From Mya arenaria (Eukaryota > Mollusca > Bivalvia > Myida > Myidae): a stretch of DNA of 64,000 nucleotides. Under the pieces are notes generated by a model. That model did not search any database. It was given only the letters and a program-made list of their open reading frames with translations, and was not told where the DNA came from. The stretch's first letter is position 1, and each line of letters starts with the position of its first letter. Below are positions 48,812-59,944 of this stretch, one piece after another. Made by a program: the position numbers and the translations under genes. Where the stretch lies: NCBI RefSeq assembly GCF_026914265.1, contig NC_069134.1, positions 64,862,094 to 64,926,093 of the forward strand. Direction: 5' to 3'.

Positions 48812-48862
48812 AGGGCTCGATCCCGCGGCCTCTTGGATGAAGGCAAACACTGGACCAGACCA
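48812..48862 (-). repeat. tRNA-like fragment, minus strand (1)
   Basis: The minus strand reads GTCTGGTCCAGTGTTTGCC, then CATCCAAGAGGCCGCGGGATC and GAGCCCT. Box B-like GGGATCGAGCCC is visible. It is a tRNA-derived remnant about 200 nt upstream of a C1q start codon. Confidence 0.5.
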
Positions 48863-48931
48863 TGATTTTGTTTTGTTTCAACAGAGCGGTGTTACGTTTT
48901 TACGGTCGTTTTTTTATATAATGTTCCTTTT

Positions 48932-48995
48932 AAGGGCTCGATCCCACGACCTATTTGGTGATCGGCAAACACCAGTAGCACTAGACCAGACTGGT
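48932..48995 (-). repeat. tRNA-like fragment, minus strand (2)
   Basis: The minus strand reads CTGGTCTAGTGCTACTGGTG, then ACCAAATAGGTCGTGGGATC and GAGCCCTT. It has box A- and box B-like words in tRNA order and is similar to fragment 1 and to the 69-nt monomer. It ends about 64 nt before the C1q ATG. Confidence 0.5.
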
Positions 48996-49058
48996 TTTGA
49001 TTTGCATCGTTCAAACAGCTTTGCTTTGTTCCTGTTTTAGTTCACCGGAAGTAGCGGT

Positions 49059-50126
49059 ATGAACATCAATGAACTGAAGGCGCTGCGAGGAACGGTGGGG
49101 CTACGGTTGGGGGAGAAAGGGGAGTTCCGGCGCGTGCAAGAAGATATCGTCGCCCTAGTTACCAAGGTCGCCGGGCTGGAGAAGAATACGCGAGTCATTG
49201 TGAAAGGTAATGTTGTTGTTGTTGTTATTGTTGTTGCTGCTGCTGCTGCTATTGTTGTTGTTGCTGCTGCTGCTGCTGCTGATTATGATGGTGATGATAT
49301 TGTTCATGTTGTTGTTGTTGTTGTTGTTTTGCTTTTGTTTTTGCGGTGATGGTGTTTAATTTTAGGAAACTATACCCATACCCGTTTGGTATGCCTATGA
49401 TATTTATTAGGTATCGCGAACAAAATTAGGTTTTGTTTCACTTAAATCATCTGATAAAAAGTTAAGTTTCTATCTGTGACATTCAACAACCACAGATTGT
49501 TTAAAATAACAGTTTATTTGCTTCGTACTATGTTTACATCTAAAAGAGCATTATTTTGAAAAAGGTTACTTTTGAGGGAAATTGTTAAAGTATAATTCAC
49601 TTAGGATGTTTCGAGCGTAAATATTTAAAACTTTATCTGTAGAAGTAAAAATCTTCATTTCTCATTATTATGAAAAATGCAACAACTGCTGATTGCAGAG
49701 ATTGGCGTTGTTCTGGACGGTACCGAGGTTGAGGACGCCGGTGTCGCCTTCTCCGCCCGCCTCTCCTCCCACATCCTTTTTCGGCCCGGAGAAACACTCC
49801 TTTTCGATGACGTCATGATGAACGCCGGAAGTGGATTCAAGGGTTCCTCCGGGGAGTTCACTGCACCGCTGTCCGGTCGCTACCTGTTTACGGTAACAGT
49901 ACGGGCACAGTTTCACAAGATGGTCTCCGCGGAACTCGCCGGCAACGGCAGAATGCTCGCACGTGTGACGTCAGGCTATGGTGCGATCGAACGAGCGACG
50001 TCATCAGTGACGGTGGTGGTCGAACTGAAGCGAGGTGACGTCATCAGCGTTCGTCAAGCGTCGGACAAAACTGGAGAATACTACGGCAACGGATATAGCG
50101 CGTTTTCCGGATTCCTGTTTGATTGA
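49059..50126 (+). CDS. C1q-domain-containing protein (two exons)
   Basis: Seen: exon 1 49059-49206 (ATG to a GTAATG donor), exon 2 49699-50126 after GATTGCAG. The total is 576 nt, 191 aa. There is no signal peptide. Residues about 1-50 contain a coiled coil (GEKGEFRRVQEDIVALVTKV), related to the minus-strand C1q gene (GEKGDFRRLQ). The C1q domain spans about residues 62-191, from AGVAFSARLSS to SAFSGFLFD. The signature FDDVMM-N, then F, F and GRYLF fits, with Val instead of an aromatic residue at the end. The intron is phase 1 in both genes, as expected for paralogues. The intron starts with a GTT/GCT trinucleotide microsatellite. A poly(A) signal AATAAA lies near 50226. Expected role: a trimeric recognition or adhesion protein of innate immunity; the ligand is unknown. 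Confidence 0.9.
49206..49330. repeat. GTT/GCT trinucleotide microsatellite
   Basis: Runs of TTG, CTG and GAT triplets directly after the 5' splice site of the C1q intron. Confidence 0.9.
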
Positions 50127-51034
50127 TGCTATACATATATGTATATGCTTACATTGGACAATATTCAGCTTACTTTTCCTCTTCATTCTTTATTGCATTT
50201 ACCACAATATGATTAAAGGCGATGAAATAAAAAACATTGAACTATACAATTCGCGAATTTCAATACGCTCGTTTGAAAACGGGACATATTGAGGAATCCT
50301 GTTTTCCATCCTCAGCGTCAACCAAAGTGCTTGTTTACAAACATGACCAATTATGTATTCAATAATGACCTTGAGTGTAACAACGTATATGGGCGTACCC
50401 TATAGTGACCCCCCCCCCCTAAATTCGTCCAAGTTTGCTTTATATTTCAATATAGGAGAAAAAAGTTAAAATATGCCGCCTAAAATGCACCATCACCGAC
50501 AAGATATTGCTAAGATTTCCAAGGGGAGAATACCCAAACCTCTTGCCAACAAATAACCAAATGCATTTCGCATTTGAGGAAGGGGTGCAAGTCAAAAGCT
50601 TACGCCCCTCAGTTAGGCCCCCTCTAATTTTAAATCGTGGACCCACCCCTGGTACTGTCACCTTCAAGGCGGACCCACCCCTGGTACTGTCACCTTCAAG
50701 GCGGACCCACCCCTGGTACTGTCACCTTCAAGGCTGTGAACCAGTCTGATCGCTCTAATAACTCTAAGTTATGGTCCTTTCATTATGAAACTTAGGACCA
50801 CTCTCTTAATCACATATTCATGAAACTTGGTTGTATCATATATGAGCAATTAATATCTAAAAAAACATAACCAGCCTCCACTGAGTTATTTCTCTTTAAC
50901 TGTCAAAATTGAATAATTTTACCGTAGGTATTAAACCGTTTGATTCCTCAACAGCTGGGAAAAGGAGAAGGGTTTATAAAGTAAAAGGTTCAAAAACATT
51001 TAGGGTGAACAGAAACAAATGCCATTTACAATCA
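50127..51034. other. 3' flank of the C1q gene; no further gene
   Basis: AATAAA lies near 50226. A reverse-orientation piece of the GGCGGATCC repeat family lies around 50395-50700 (C-run, then TCCAAGTTTGCTTTATATTT). Confidence 0.5.
50639..50734 (+). repeat. Three tandem copies of a 32-nt unit
   Basis: GGACCCACCCCTGGTACTGT plus CACCTTCAAGGC is repeated three times without change. Confidence 0.9.
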
Positions 51035-52195
51035 ATGGAAACAAGGGTCAATTAGGATCAAAGGAAACAAGGGTCATCTAAGGTCGTGGGGAGCAAGAGT
51101 CAATCAGGGTCGAAGGAAGCAATGGTCTTTCAGGATCGAAGGAAGCAAGGGTCATTCGGGGTCGAAAGAAGCAAGGATTGAAGGAAGCAAGGGTCACACG
51201 GAGTCGAAGGAACAAGAGTCGCAGGAAGCAAGGGTCATTCAGTGTCGAAGGAAACAAGGGTCATTCAGGGTCGAAGGAAGCAATGATTAATCAGGGTCGA
51301 AGGAAGCAAGATTCATGTAGGGTCAAATGAAGCAAGTCATTCATGGTCAAAGAAGCAAGGGTCGAAGAAAGCAAGGATCATTCAGGGTCGAAGGAAGCAA
51401 GGGTCGAAGGAGGCAAGGGTCATTCAGGGTAGAAGGAGGCAAAATTCAATTAGGGTCAAAGGAAACAAGGGTAATTCAGGGTCGAAGGAATCAAGTTCAT
51501 TTTGTGTCGAAGGAAGCAAGGGTTATCTAAGTCGAAGGCAGCAAGGTTCATTTAGAAACGAAGGAAGCAAGGGTCATTTGTAGTCGAAGGCGGCAAGGGT
51601 CATTTGGGGGTCGAAGGAAGCAAAGGTCGAAGGAGGCAAAGGTTATTCAAGGAGGCAAAATTCATTTAGGGTCAAAGGAAGCAATGGTAATTCAGGGTCG
51701 AAGGAGGCAAAGGTCATTCAAGGAGGCAAAATTCATTTAGGGTCAAAGGAAGCAATGGTAATTCAGGGTTGAAGGAATCAAGTTCATTTTGAGTCGAAGA
51801 AGCAAGGGTCATCTAAGGTCGAAGGCAGCAATGTTTATTTAGAGTCGAAGAAAGCAAGGGTCATTCAGGGTCGAAGGAAGCAAGGGCCATTCAAGGTCGA
51901 AGAAAGAAAGAGTATTTTAGGGTCAAACGAAGCAAGTGTCATTTGGGATCAAAGCAAACAAAGGTCATTTAGAATCTATGGCAGCAATGGTCATCTAGAG
52001 TCGAAGGAAAGAGGGTCTTTTATGGTCGAAGGAAGCACATGTCATTTAGGGTCCATGGAAGCAATGTTCATTTAATGTCAAAGGTCATTTAGGGTCGAGG
52101 GAAGCAAGGGTTCGATAGGGTCAAAGGAAACAAGGGTCAATTATAGTCGAAGTTAGCGTCATTTGGGGCCAAAGAAAGTAAAGGTCATTCGGGTC
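51035..52195 (+). repeat. Degenerate purine-rich minisatellite, unit about 26-27 nt
   Basis: Core GGTCGAAGGAAGCAAGGGTC followed by ATTCAG, with many single changes and length variants (including 16-nt shortened units). There are about 40 copies. The sequence is strongly purine-asymmetric on this strand. Confidence 0.9.
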
Positions 52196-54320
52196 ATCTT
52201 ATCAACGAGTGTACGAGTGAAAATCGTAAGCTCGAGAATTTTAGTTCAATTTTTTATATTGTCACAATTCAAGCTGTAAATTTAACTAGTAAAATTCATT
52301 TTTTCCTTATTTTAATGACCAACCAAGCTCCAATTTCAAAATTAAATGTAATAACAGAAATATTCATTCAAAAACTCTACCGAACGGTACGTTCGTTAGT
52401 ACATTCCTCTATCTGATAAATGTGTTTGTGAATATATCACTTTTACTTGTATAAACTGAGGCTAATCTTTTAAAATGAGTTATTTTCACTTTTTGGCGGC
52501 CATCTTGGTGGCCATCTTTAATATAAAGCATCTTTAGAAATTACATTTTTTTCTGGAAACATCACAAAATAACCTTTTAAACATCATTTTATAACTTTAT
52601 GCAACAATCAAAATGGTTTTTTTTGGTACCCATCTTGCATACTAAATTAAACTACTAAACGTCTGATATGTTAGATTGGCCAAGGACTAAGAGGCATAAA
52701 TCATGCATGGAGCGGCAAGCGTCACAGTTACACCTCTTACATCGGAAAATACGGCGGGAAAGTAAGGCACGCCAGATGTAATCAAATGAATGAAGGCTGT
52801 ATTCGGTAAGAAACTAAAGGAGATACTTTGCTGATGGCATGGTTAATGATAGAACAATGGTTGTAGTGTAGGGGTGATAGTATTGGTTCACTGGCTGGAG
52901 GGGACGCAGGGCGATAGCTTAAGTCGTAAACGTCGGACCTGAATTGCGGCAGTACGGAATGGGTACCATCATCGGATTATATCTTTTTTTGTGGTGGAAA
53001 TATTGTTAAGGATTTTGGGGTTATTTGCTTTTAAAATAAAATGGTCTTAGTTAATTATGAAGGATTAAAAACGACTTCTAGAGGAGTATAATACATTACA
53101 TTGTAGATGAATCTGCACACTTCGCAATCTTAATTTTGATTTGTGTATATTTTGAGCACGAATAGTTTGAGGTTGGTTTACGATAGGTATAAATGTAACA
53201 ATGGTGTACTGGATTTTTAGTGCAGCTTTAAACAAGTGTTTCTGAACCAGTTACAGTTAAATAGGAATAGTTAAAACTAATAAACTTTAAAAATATTATT
53301 ACCTTTTGAATAGTCACAATAAAAAAGTTTCACGAATAGTCACAATTAATGAAAATTCTTAAAAACTAGTAATTACTGACGGAATAGTCATACGTAATAA
53401 AGTTTTACAATACTAATAAACACTTTAAGATAGTAAAGATAGATGGAAGACTAATATGTATCTGAATATATAAACTAAAGAGTGAATATCAGTCACACTA
53501 ATTATATATATTTATTAAAATTGTTTGATATTTTCTGTCCTAAAAACTAGGCATACTCTATCGAACGTTTTCATAAAAAGGTATTAAGAACAAAAAAACT
53601 CAAGGCATCAAATACTTTGACAGTGTATCGTACTTCTGCAACAGCTTGAAGATAATTATACATAATTCAACAGTTGTGACATATTTATGAACCATTCAGC
53701 TGCGGAAACTGGCCGGTGAATAAAAGGAAATAAGAGATATACTTTATTTTTGCTTTAAGAATTTTTAGTAAAAGAATGGAGCGCGAATATTGCGCGTCAT
53801 ATTACTTATACCCATTTTATATAGATGTAGGCGTTTGTTTAAAGGATATCTATGTTTAATGTAATAGAATAAGCAGCACAGATTTTGCATAATTGGAGAT
53901 ATCAAATTTCTTTGGACTTAATGTGCTAATTTAATGATTGTATTTTATAGTTTACTCGAGCGCTAAATCAATCTATGGAAGCATTGTTTACTAAACAACG
54001 ATTGAGCAAAAACAAACAAGTGTGGATCGTTTAGTGTTTCAAATAATCAGGTCCTTTATTAGATTAACTTTTCGGCTAAATAAGAGCGTACACAGGTGTA
54101 AAAAGTTGTGATTTTAAGAAATCGAGGACACTTCAGGGATTATTTTATTGGATATGGCAGTGTGGTGCATAATTTTTGTGTATTTGGAAAACCAGTTGCT
54201 CATGTTACAAAAACCGCACGTGCAAAACAAGAAACGCTGTGAATTATCACAAATATGTACACATTTTTGGTTACACTAGGATAAATAAAGTATCTTTGAT
54301 ATCAAAAGCAATTGCTTTGG
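52196..54320. other. Intergenic; no gene recognised
   Basis: AT-rich. A slightly GC-richer patch at 52680-52970 lacks an interpretable frame; it could hold a non-coding exon of the gene starting at 54321, but nothing proves it. Confidence 0.4.
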
Positions 54321-54551
54321 ATGCATGGCGACCGGATTGAACCGTTGCTGGACAAAGTGAAATCCCAAGTGCCGAGTTTCACGTTCAAAGCCCTGCCCCG
54401 GTATCCCGGGGACGCCGCTCGTGCCGCACTGGATAGGTATCGGAAGTCCCGGCACGCGCCCGTGCCCACCGTGTTCACGACTTCCGGTATGGGCGGCGCC
54501 AAGGAGGAACTTCCGGAGGAAGAGATTTCTGAGCTGCATCCGGAGGCTATG
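54321..54551 (+). CDS. Probable first coding exon of an unrecognised gene
   Basis: ATG opens a GC-rich 77-codon stretch that ends exactly at ATG followed by GTAAGT, a consensus 5' splice site (phase 0). The frame has a stop at 54297, upstream of the start. The protein begins MHGDRIEPLLDKVKSQVPSF and is basic, with Pro and Arg (KALPRYPGD, RKSRHAPVP). It ends in an acidic tail (KEELPEEEISELHPEAM). There is no signal peptide or membrane segment. Base composition differs sharply from the AT-rich flanks, which argues for a real exon. No family is recognised. Following exons are not identifiable before the window ends. Confidence 0.55.
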
Positions 54552-55475
54552 GTAAGTCACTTGCGTTACTTTTTTGCACTGAAATAACCTGTATGTTTAT
54601 TTTTAAACTATTGTTGCATTCACACAGTTGCAAAGGTATGTGTAGGCTTGTGCAGAATGTATTTTCATTTTAAGTTCCGCAGACATGAAATGTACATATT
54701 CATATGAAAACCGTTTGAAGCGAGTGCAATATGTACAAACACGCATACATAATTATATATTCAAAGATTTAAAACTCATCTGCACGTGTGATCCGTGCGG
54801 TTTAATACACGTGCACGTTCCTTTACTTGCAAGTAGTATTTCGCAGCCACTTAATTATTGACAGGAAAACTTTATGATATACAAATGGTATTGTGTTACT
54901 TACATGGCTCATATACATGCTATTGTATGTTTTGAAGACCCACCCCCCATCAAGTCATTACAGTCATTATTAATGATAATAGTATGAATTCAACAAAAAA
55001 GTAACATATGACGTTCCATATACATCTCTCTGATGCTGCTGTTGTATTGCCTGTTGAAGAAACTCTAAATCTATAGATATTTGGGATCTGGGCCCTTTTG
55101 ACTAAATTGACCATTACAAATATGCCCTGTTCGCCTTAATCTTTTTTATCAAGTGAAGCATGTCTTTCTTATCATTGAAGCATGTTCTATTTTTATGAAT
55201 GAAGGCAAAACATTAACAGTAATACCTTCTATTGGTATGTAAAATAATATTATGATTGTGAAGTGTTCTTTCTTTAATTATGGTGTAGCATTCTTTGGAA
55301 ACTATTTGTTATTATAATATTTGTTTTGCCATTTGAGATTGTAAACTCGTACACGCCATCAAAATATGACGTACCATCTTGATCAAACGTCGCGTACGCG
55401 TTGTTACGTATAAAATAAAGATGCGCTTGATATACGCATCTTAACTATATTAAGTTTAAAAGAGGTGAGCCGTGA
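54552..55475. other. Probable intron; nothing recognised
   Basis: AT-rich sequence after the donor at 54552, without further coding signal. Confidence 0.35.
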
Positions 55476-56750
55476 AAAACAGAGGTGCAACTCTACCTCA
55501 CGAAAACAACTGTAACTCGATAGTTATAGGTGCAACTCTACCTCACAAAAACAACCACATTTCTATAGTAAGGGGTGCGACTCTACCTCACAAATACAAC
55601 AGCAACTCTTTAGTTAGAGGTGCAACTCAACCTCAAAAATACAAGAACAACTCTATAGTTAGAGGTGCAACTCTACCTCACAAATACAACAACAACTCTA
55701 TAGTTAGAGGTGCAACTCTACCTCACAAATACAACAACAACTCTTTAGTTAGAGGTGCAACTCTACCTCACAAATACAACAGCAACTCTATAGTTAGAGG
55801 TGCGACTCTACCTCACAAATACAACAGCAACTCTTTAGTTAGAGGTGCAACTCAACCTCAAAAATACAAGAACAACCCTATAGTTAGAGGTGCAACTCTG
55901 CCTCACAAATACAAGAACAACCCTATAGTTAGAGGTGCGACTCTACCTCACAAATACAAGAACAACCCTATAGTTAGAGGTGCGACTCTACCTCACAAAT
56001 ACAAGAACAACCCTATAGTTAGAGGTGCGACTCTACCTCACAAATACAAGAACAACCCTATAGTTAGAGGTGCGACTCTACCTCACAAATACAAGAACAA
56101 CCCTATAGTTAGAGGTGCAACTCTACCTCACAAATACAACAACAACTCTATAGTTAGAGGTGCAACTCTACCTCACAAATACAACAACAACTCTATAGTT
56201 AGAGGTGCAACTCTACCTCACAAATACAACAACAACTCTATAGTTAGAGGTGCAACTCTACCTCACAAATACAACAACAACTCTATAGTAAGAGGTGCAA
56301 CTCTACCTCACAAATACAACAACAACTCTATAGTTAGAGGTGCAACTCTACCTCACAAATACAACAACAACTCTATAGTTAGAGGTGCAACTCTACCTCA
56401 CAAATACAACAACAACCCTATAGTTAGAGGTGCAACTCTACCTCACAAATACAACAACTCTATAGTTAGAGGTGCAACTCTACCTCACAAATACAACAAC
56501 AACTCTATAGTTAGAGGTGCGACTCTACCTCACAAATACAACAACAACCCTATAGTTAGAAGTGCGACTCTACCTCACAAATACAACAACAACTCTATAG
56601 TTAGAGGTGCAACTCTACCTCACAAATACAACAACAACTCTATAGTTAGAGGTGCAACTCTACCTCACAAATACAACAACAACTCTATAGTAAGAGGTGC
56701 AACTCTACCTCACAAATACAACATCAATTTATATTTAGACTTTCACATTT
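55476..56750 (+). repeat. 45-nt tandem array, about 28 units, one frame open throughout
   Basis: The unit starts GGTGCAACTCTACCTCACAA and ends CTCTATAGTTAGA. Only one frame is open; it would encode repeats of RGATLPHKYNNNSIV, with N/S/K and S/P variants. The only length change seen is an in-frame loss of 3 nt. The array falls into subdomains (left: KNNPIV-type units; right: NNNSIV-type). No ATG starts the frame and an in-frame stop lies just upstream, so it would need to be an internal exon. It may equally be a plain satellite in an intron. Confidence 0.9.
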
Positions 56751-57311
56751 AAAAGGGTGAGAAATAATTTTGTTCATCATTTTAAAGAGTTCTTAATAAA
56801 TATGTTCTTAGACAGTGAAGAAGTTTGCAGGGTTCTCTAAATATGAACAAAAATAAGTTATAAAGGTGTAGTAATCTAAAATGTTGTCGTGGGGTGTTTG
56901 AGCTAGGCGCGAAAAAGTTTCCGGCCATAATTATATGATCTACAATATTGCAATGTGTTAGGTTAAATTGAACAAAGAATTCGATATTGGACTAGGGTGA
57001 TACATTGTGGCCACAAGAATTCGATTACGGGAATACCGTCCAGCTGTAAGGCCGGAGTAGATGGCCAAACATCATATATAATGCATGGGGAGGTTTGCTT
57101 CCCAGCGAAATCCTGCAGCTGGACGTAAAACACGACTTATGCAGAATAAAATATGTTGTCGGTTACAAGTGTAATGCAAACTAATAAAGGCTGTTTCAAT
57201 ACTGACCAAGATACATAGTTTGTAATTATTTGCTGACATGACTCATTATTACCACAGACGCCATATTCTCACGCACAGACCTCCATATCCAGTCATTCAA
57301 GGCATGCAACA
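56751..57311. other. Nothing coding recognised
   Basis: AT-rich. It contains an inverted pair ACCGTCCAGCTG and GCAGCTGGACG about 75 nt apart (57048-57126), which may be the arms of a small element. Confidence 0.35.
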
Positions 57312-57602
57312 CAGGCGGATCCAGGATTCAACGTTAGAGGGGGCCAAACTTAGGGGCGTAACCTTTTGATTTGCGCCCCTCCCTCATAAATGAATTACAT
57401 TATTTTGCTTTAAAGTGTTGGGAGGGGTTTGGAAGTACATGTACTTCTCCATGAACATTTTAACAATTGCTAGTCCAAAATCGTGCATCTTGGGCGTATA
57501 TTATTACGTATTTCTCTTTTATTGAAATGAAAAGTAAACTTGGACGAATAAAGGAGTTGGGGGGGGGGGCTAGCCGGGTGCGCCAACCGCCCCTGGATCC
57601 GC
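57312..57602. mobile_element. Interspersed element with GGCGGATCCAGG inverted ends
   Basis: Starts AGGCGGATCCAGGATTCAAC and ends GCCCCTGGATCCGCT. The interior shares AGTAAACTTGGACG with 26661 and 33450. About 290 bp, non-coding. Confidence 0.65.
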
Positions 57603-58904
57603 TAATGTGTAAGATGACACTTTATTTTCCTACGGTAAAGAATAAAAGCCCTTTATGAATGAGACTACTTTTTGCAGACTGTTTTCACAAATTCGTCTTT
57701 TGTACAATGTACTAGTATCAGTTTCCTTCCACAATGTTATCAACTGCAAGTCGATTCCCGCCATTTATTCATTACCCCCATGTAAGTCATTCTCATAAAG
57801 ACGGAATTTAATTGCTGGAAATGAAGCACTTTCATTAATTGTAATATTAGTGTTCTTTAACCTCTCAATTCTTTCCGTCTGCCCTGACGCAGATAGTAAG
57901 TGATATTTAATCTGGATTTATGGTATTCATTATCCTTTTATAGGTTGTGATTTGTCGTTTTCTCAGTCTTCTTTGAATTGTTACCTGGTTTCCCTGTTGC
58001 TCAACTTTCCCTGTTGGTCAACTTCCAAGTAATAATCATTCTTATGGAGAAATGCTAGATAATGTGTATTCAGTTCGGATAGGCTTTCATATTCGGACAA
58101 TATACATGCATACGAAGAACATATCTGATTTGCAATTTGAATCTCGCCAGCTTATTATTAAAATTGAATAAAATGGATATACGCGTAAGTTTTCATATTT
58201 TATTACAACGTATTGCCTTCCGACGTAGCATTTATGACGTAATTTATCACGTGGTATACACTCACTGTAACATTGGCGTGCCATGTGTTGCACTTGGTCT
58301 GTATAGTTAATTGTTTGGTATTACAATACTGGTTTCCATGGATCCTTACAAGCTGATTTGGACAGTGTGTTTGTGAACGTATGGGGTAATTAAGTTATCT
58401 GCAGTGATTCCCGGGAATGTGCACATAATTATACGGGTCCTGCAACATGTATTATTCATAGATGTCCAAATATAACCATCTTCTATTGCACACACTCGTT
58501 CAGAGATAAATATTTAGGATACCTCTGGCGGTTCTCCTGTCTTTTATACTTTGTTGTACATGTAGATGGCTATAGCAGATTCAGGGGTGTGCCTGCCACA
58601 AGTTAAAGCCCCCTAGATTCACCCTTGCGATGCTATTTCTGGACATGGATACTTTCATATTGATGATGAAAAGTTTGTAGGGTATGCCGCACTGATTGGC
58701 TGCATTATTGCCTGACCCCATCGCACCCACGTGCTGTAGTAAAAAGGCATTTGGAAGCTGGCGGGAGGGGGAGGGGCGGTACTCTAACCAGTAGATGAGG
58801 TGTAAAACGGAAGAGAATAATACATAACCGAAATAGTGGCTGTTTTTCAACGATGAATTCGATCTATCCGTTCTGCTCACGAGAAGAGGGACCCACCCTG
58901 GTTA
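57603..58904. other. Nothing coding recognised
   Basis: Unique AT-rich sequence. A minus-strand frame at 58581-58880 has no recognisable domain and no splice support and is not called. Confidence 0.35.
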
Positions 58905-59550
58905 ATGGAAACCAATCAGGCTCAGTGTTCGTCACGTGAGGAACCGGCCCTGGTTAATGGAGGCCGGTAAGGCCCTGTGCTTGTCACGTGAGGAACCGGC
59001 CCTGGTTAATGGAGGCAGTTAAGGCCCTGTGCTTGTCACCTGAGGAACCGGCCCTGGTTAATGGAGGCAGGTAAGGCCCTGTGCTTGTCACGTGAGGAAC
59101 CGGCCCTGGTTAATGGAGGCCGGTAAGGCCCTGTGCTTGTCACGTGAGGAACCGGCCCTGGTTAATGGAGGCCGGTAAGGCCCTGTGCTTGTCACGTGAG
59201 GAACCGGCCCTGGTTAATGGAGGCCGGTAAGGCCCTGTGCTTGTCACGTGAGGAACCGGCCCTGGTTAATGGAGGCAGGTAAGGCCCTGTGCTTGTCACG
59301 TGAGGACCCGGCCCTGGTTAATGAAGGCCGGTAAGGCCCTGTGGTTGTCACGTGAGGAACCGGCCCTGTTTAATGGAGGCCGGTAAGGCCCTGTGGTTGT
59401 CACGTGAGGAACCGGCCCTGGTTAATGGAGGCCGGTAAGGCCCTGTGCTTGTCACGTGAGGACCCGGCCCTGGTTAATAAAGGCCGGTAAGGCCCTGTGC
59501 TTGTCTCGTGAGGTACCGGCCCCGGTTGATGGAGGCCGGTCAGGCTAGAT
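58905..59550 (+). repeat. 52-nt tandem array with an E-box in each unit, 12 units
   Basis: The unit is GTCACGTGAGGAACCGGCCC, then TGGTTAATGGAGGCCGGTAA, then GGCCCTGTGCTT. Units start every 52 nt from 58931 to 59503. Ten of the twelve retain CACGTG; the third has CACCTG and the last CTCGTG. GC-rich within AT-rich flanks. Confidence 0.95.
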
Positions 59551-59788
59551 GCACGATATCTTGGTTAAGGTTGCATATTGAAACGATGTATCCCAAAGGG
59601 AGTCTCTCAGCCCTTTCATAAACATTGCATTTTTTTTCTTTATTGTATTGGTTGTAATCTAATGGTCGACATGGCGTTACAGTCCTTACCATTTGTTTAA
59701 TATTTCTACATCAGTTTCACCAAACCATTCGTTCTGAACAAACTTGGATTCAGTATGTGTAAATTTCCAATTAAGTTATAGAACTCCA

Positions 59789-59944
59789 TGGCAGGGCTGG
59801 GATGGTATTCAATATTCAAATGAAGTTTATCTTATGGGTATACATCATTGACTTCAATCACACTATTGCTCAGTTCTTTATATCAGAAATCCGATTAGCT
59901 ACATCGTTTTTAGATCCAATTAAGACTAATATTGAATACCAGCA
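59789..59944. mobile_element. MITE with TGGTATTCAATA inverted ends (second copy)
   Basis: GGGCTGGGATGGTATTCAAT on the left and ATATTGAATACCAGCAC on the right. The interior AATCCGATTAGCTACATCGT is shared with 35516-35662. Confidence 0.65.

Noticed and set aside
58581-58880. 99-codon minus-strand frame
   Set aside because: No recognised domain, AT-rich mixed composition and no splice signals.
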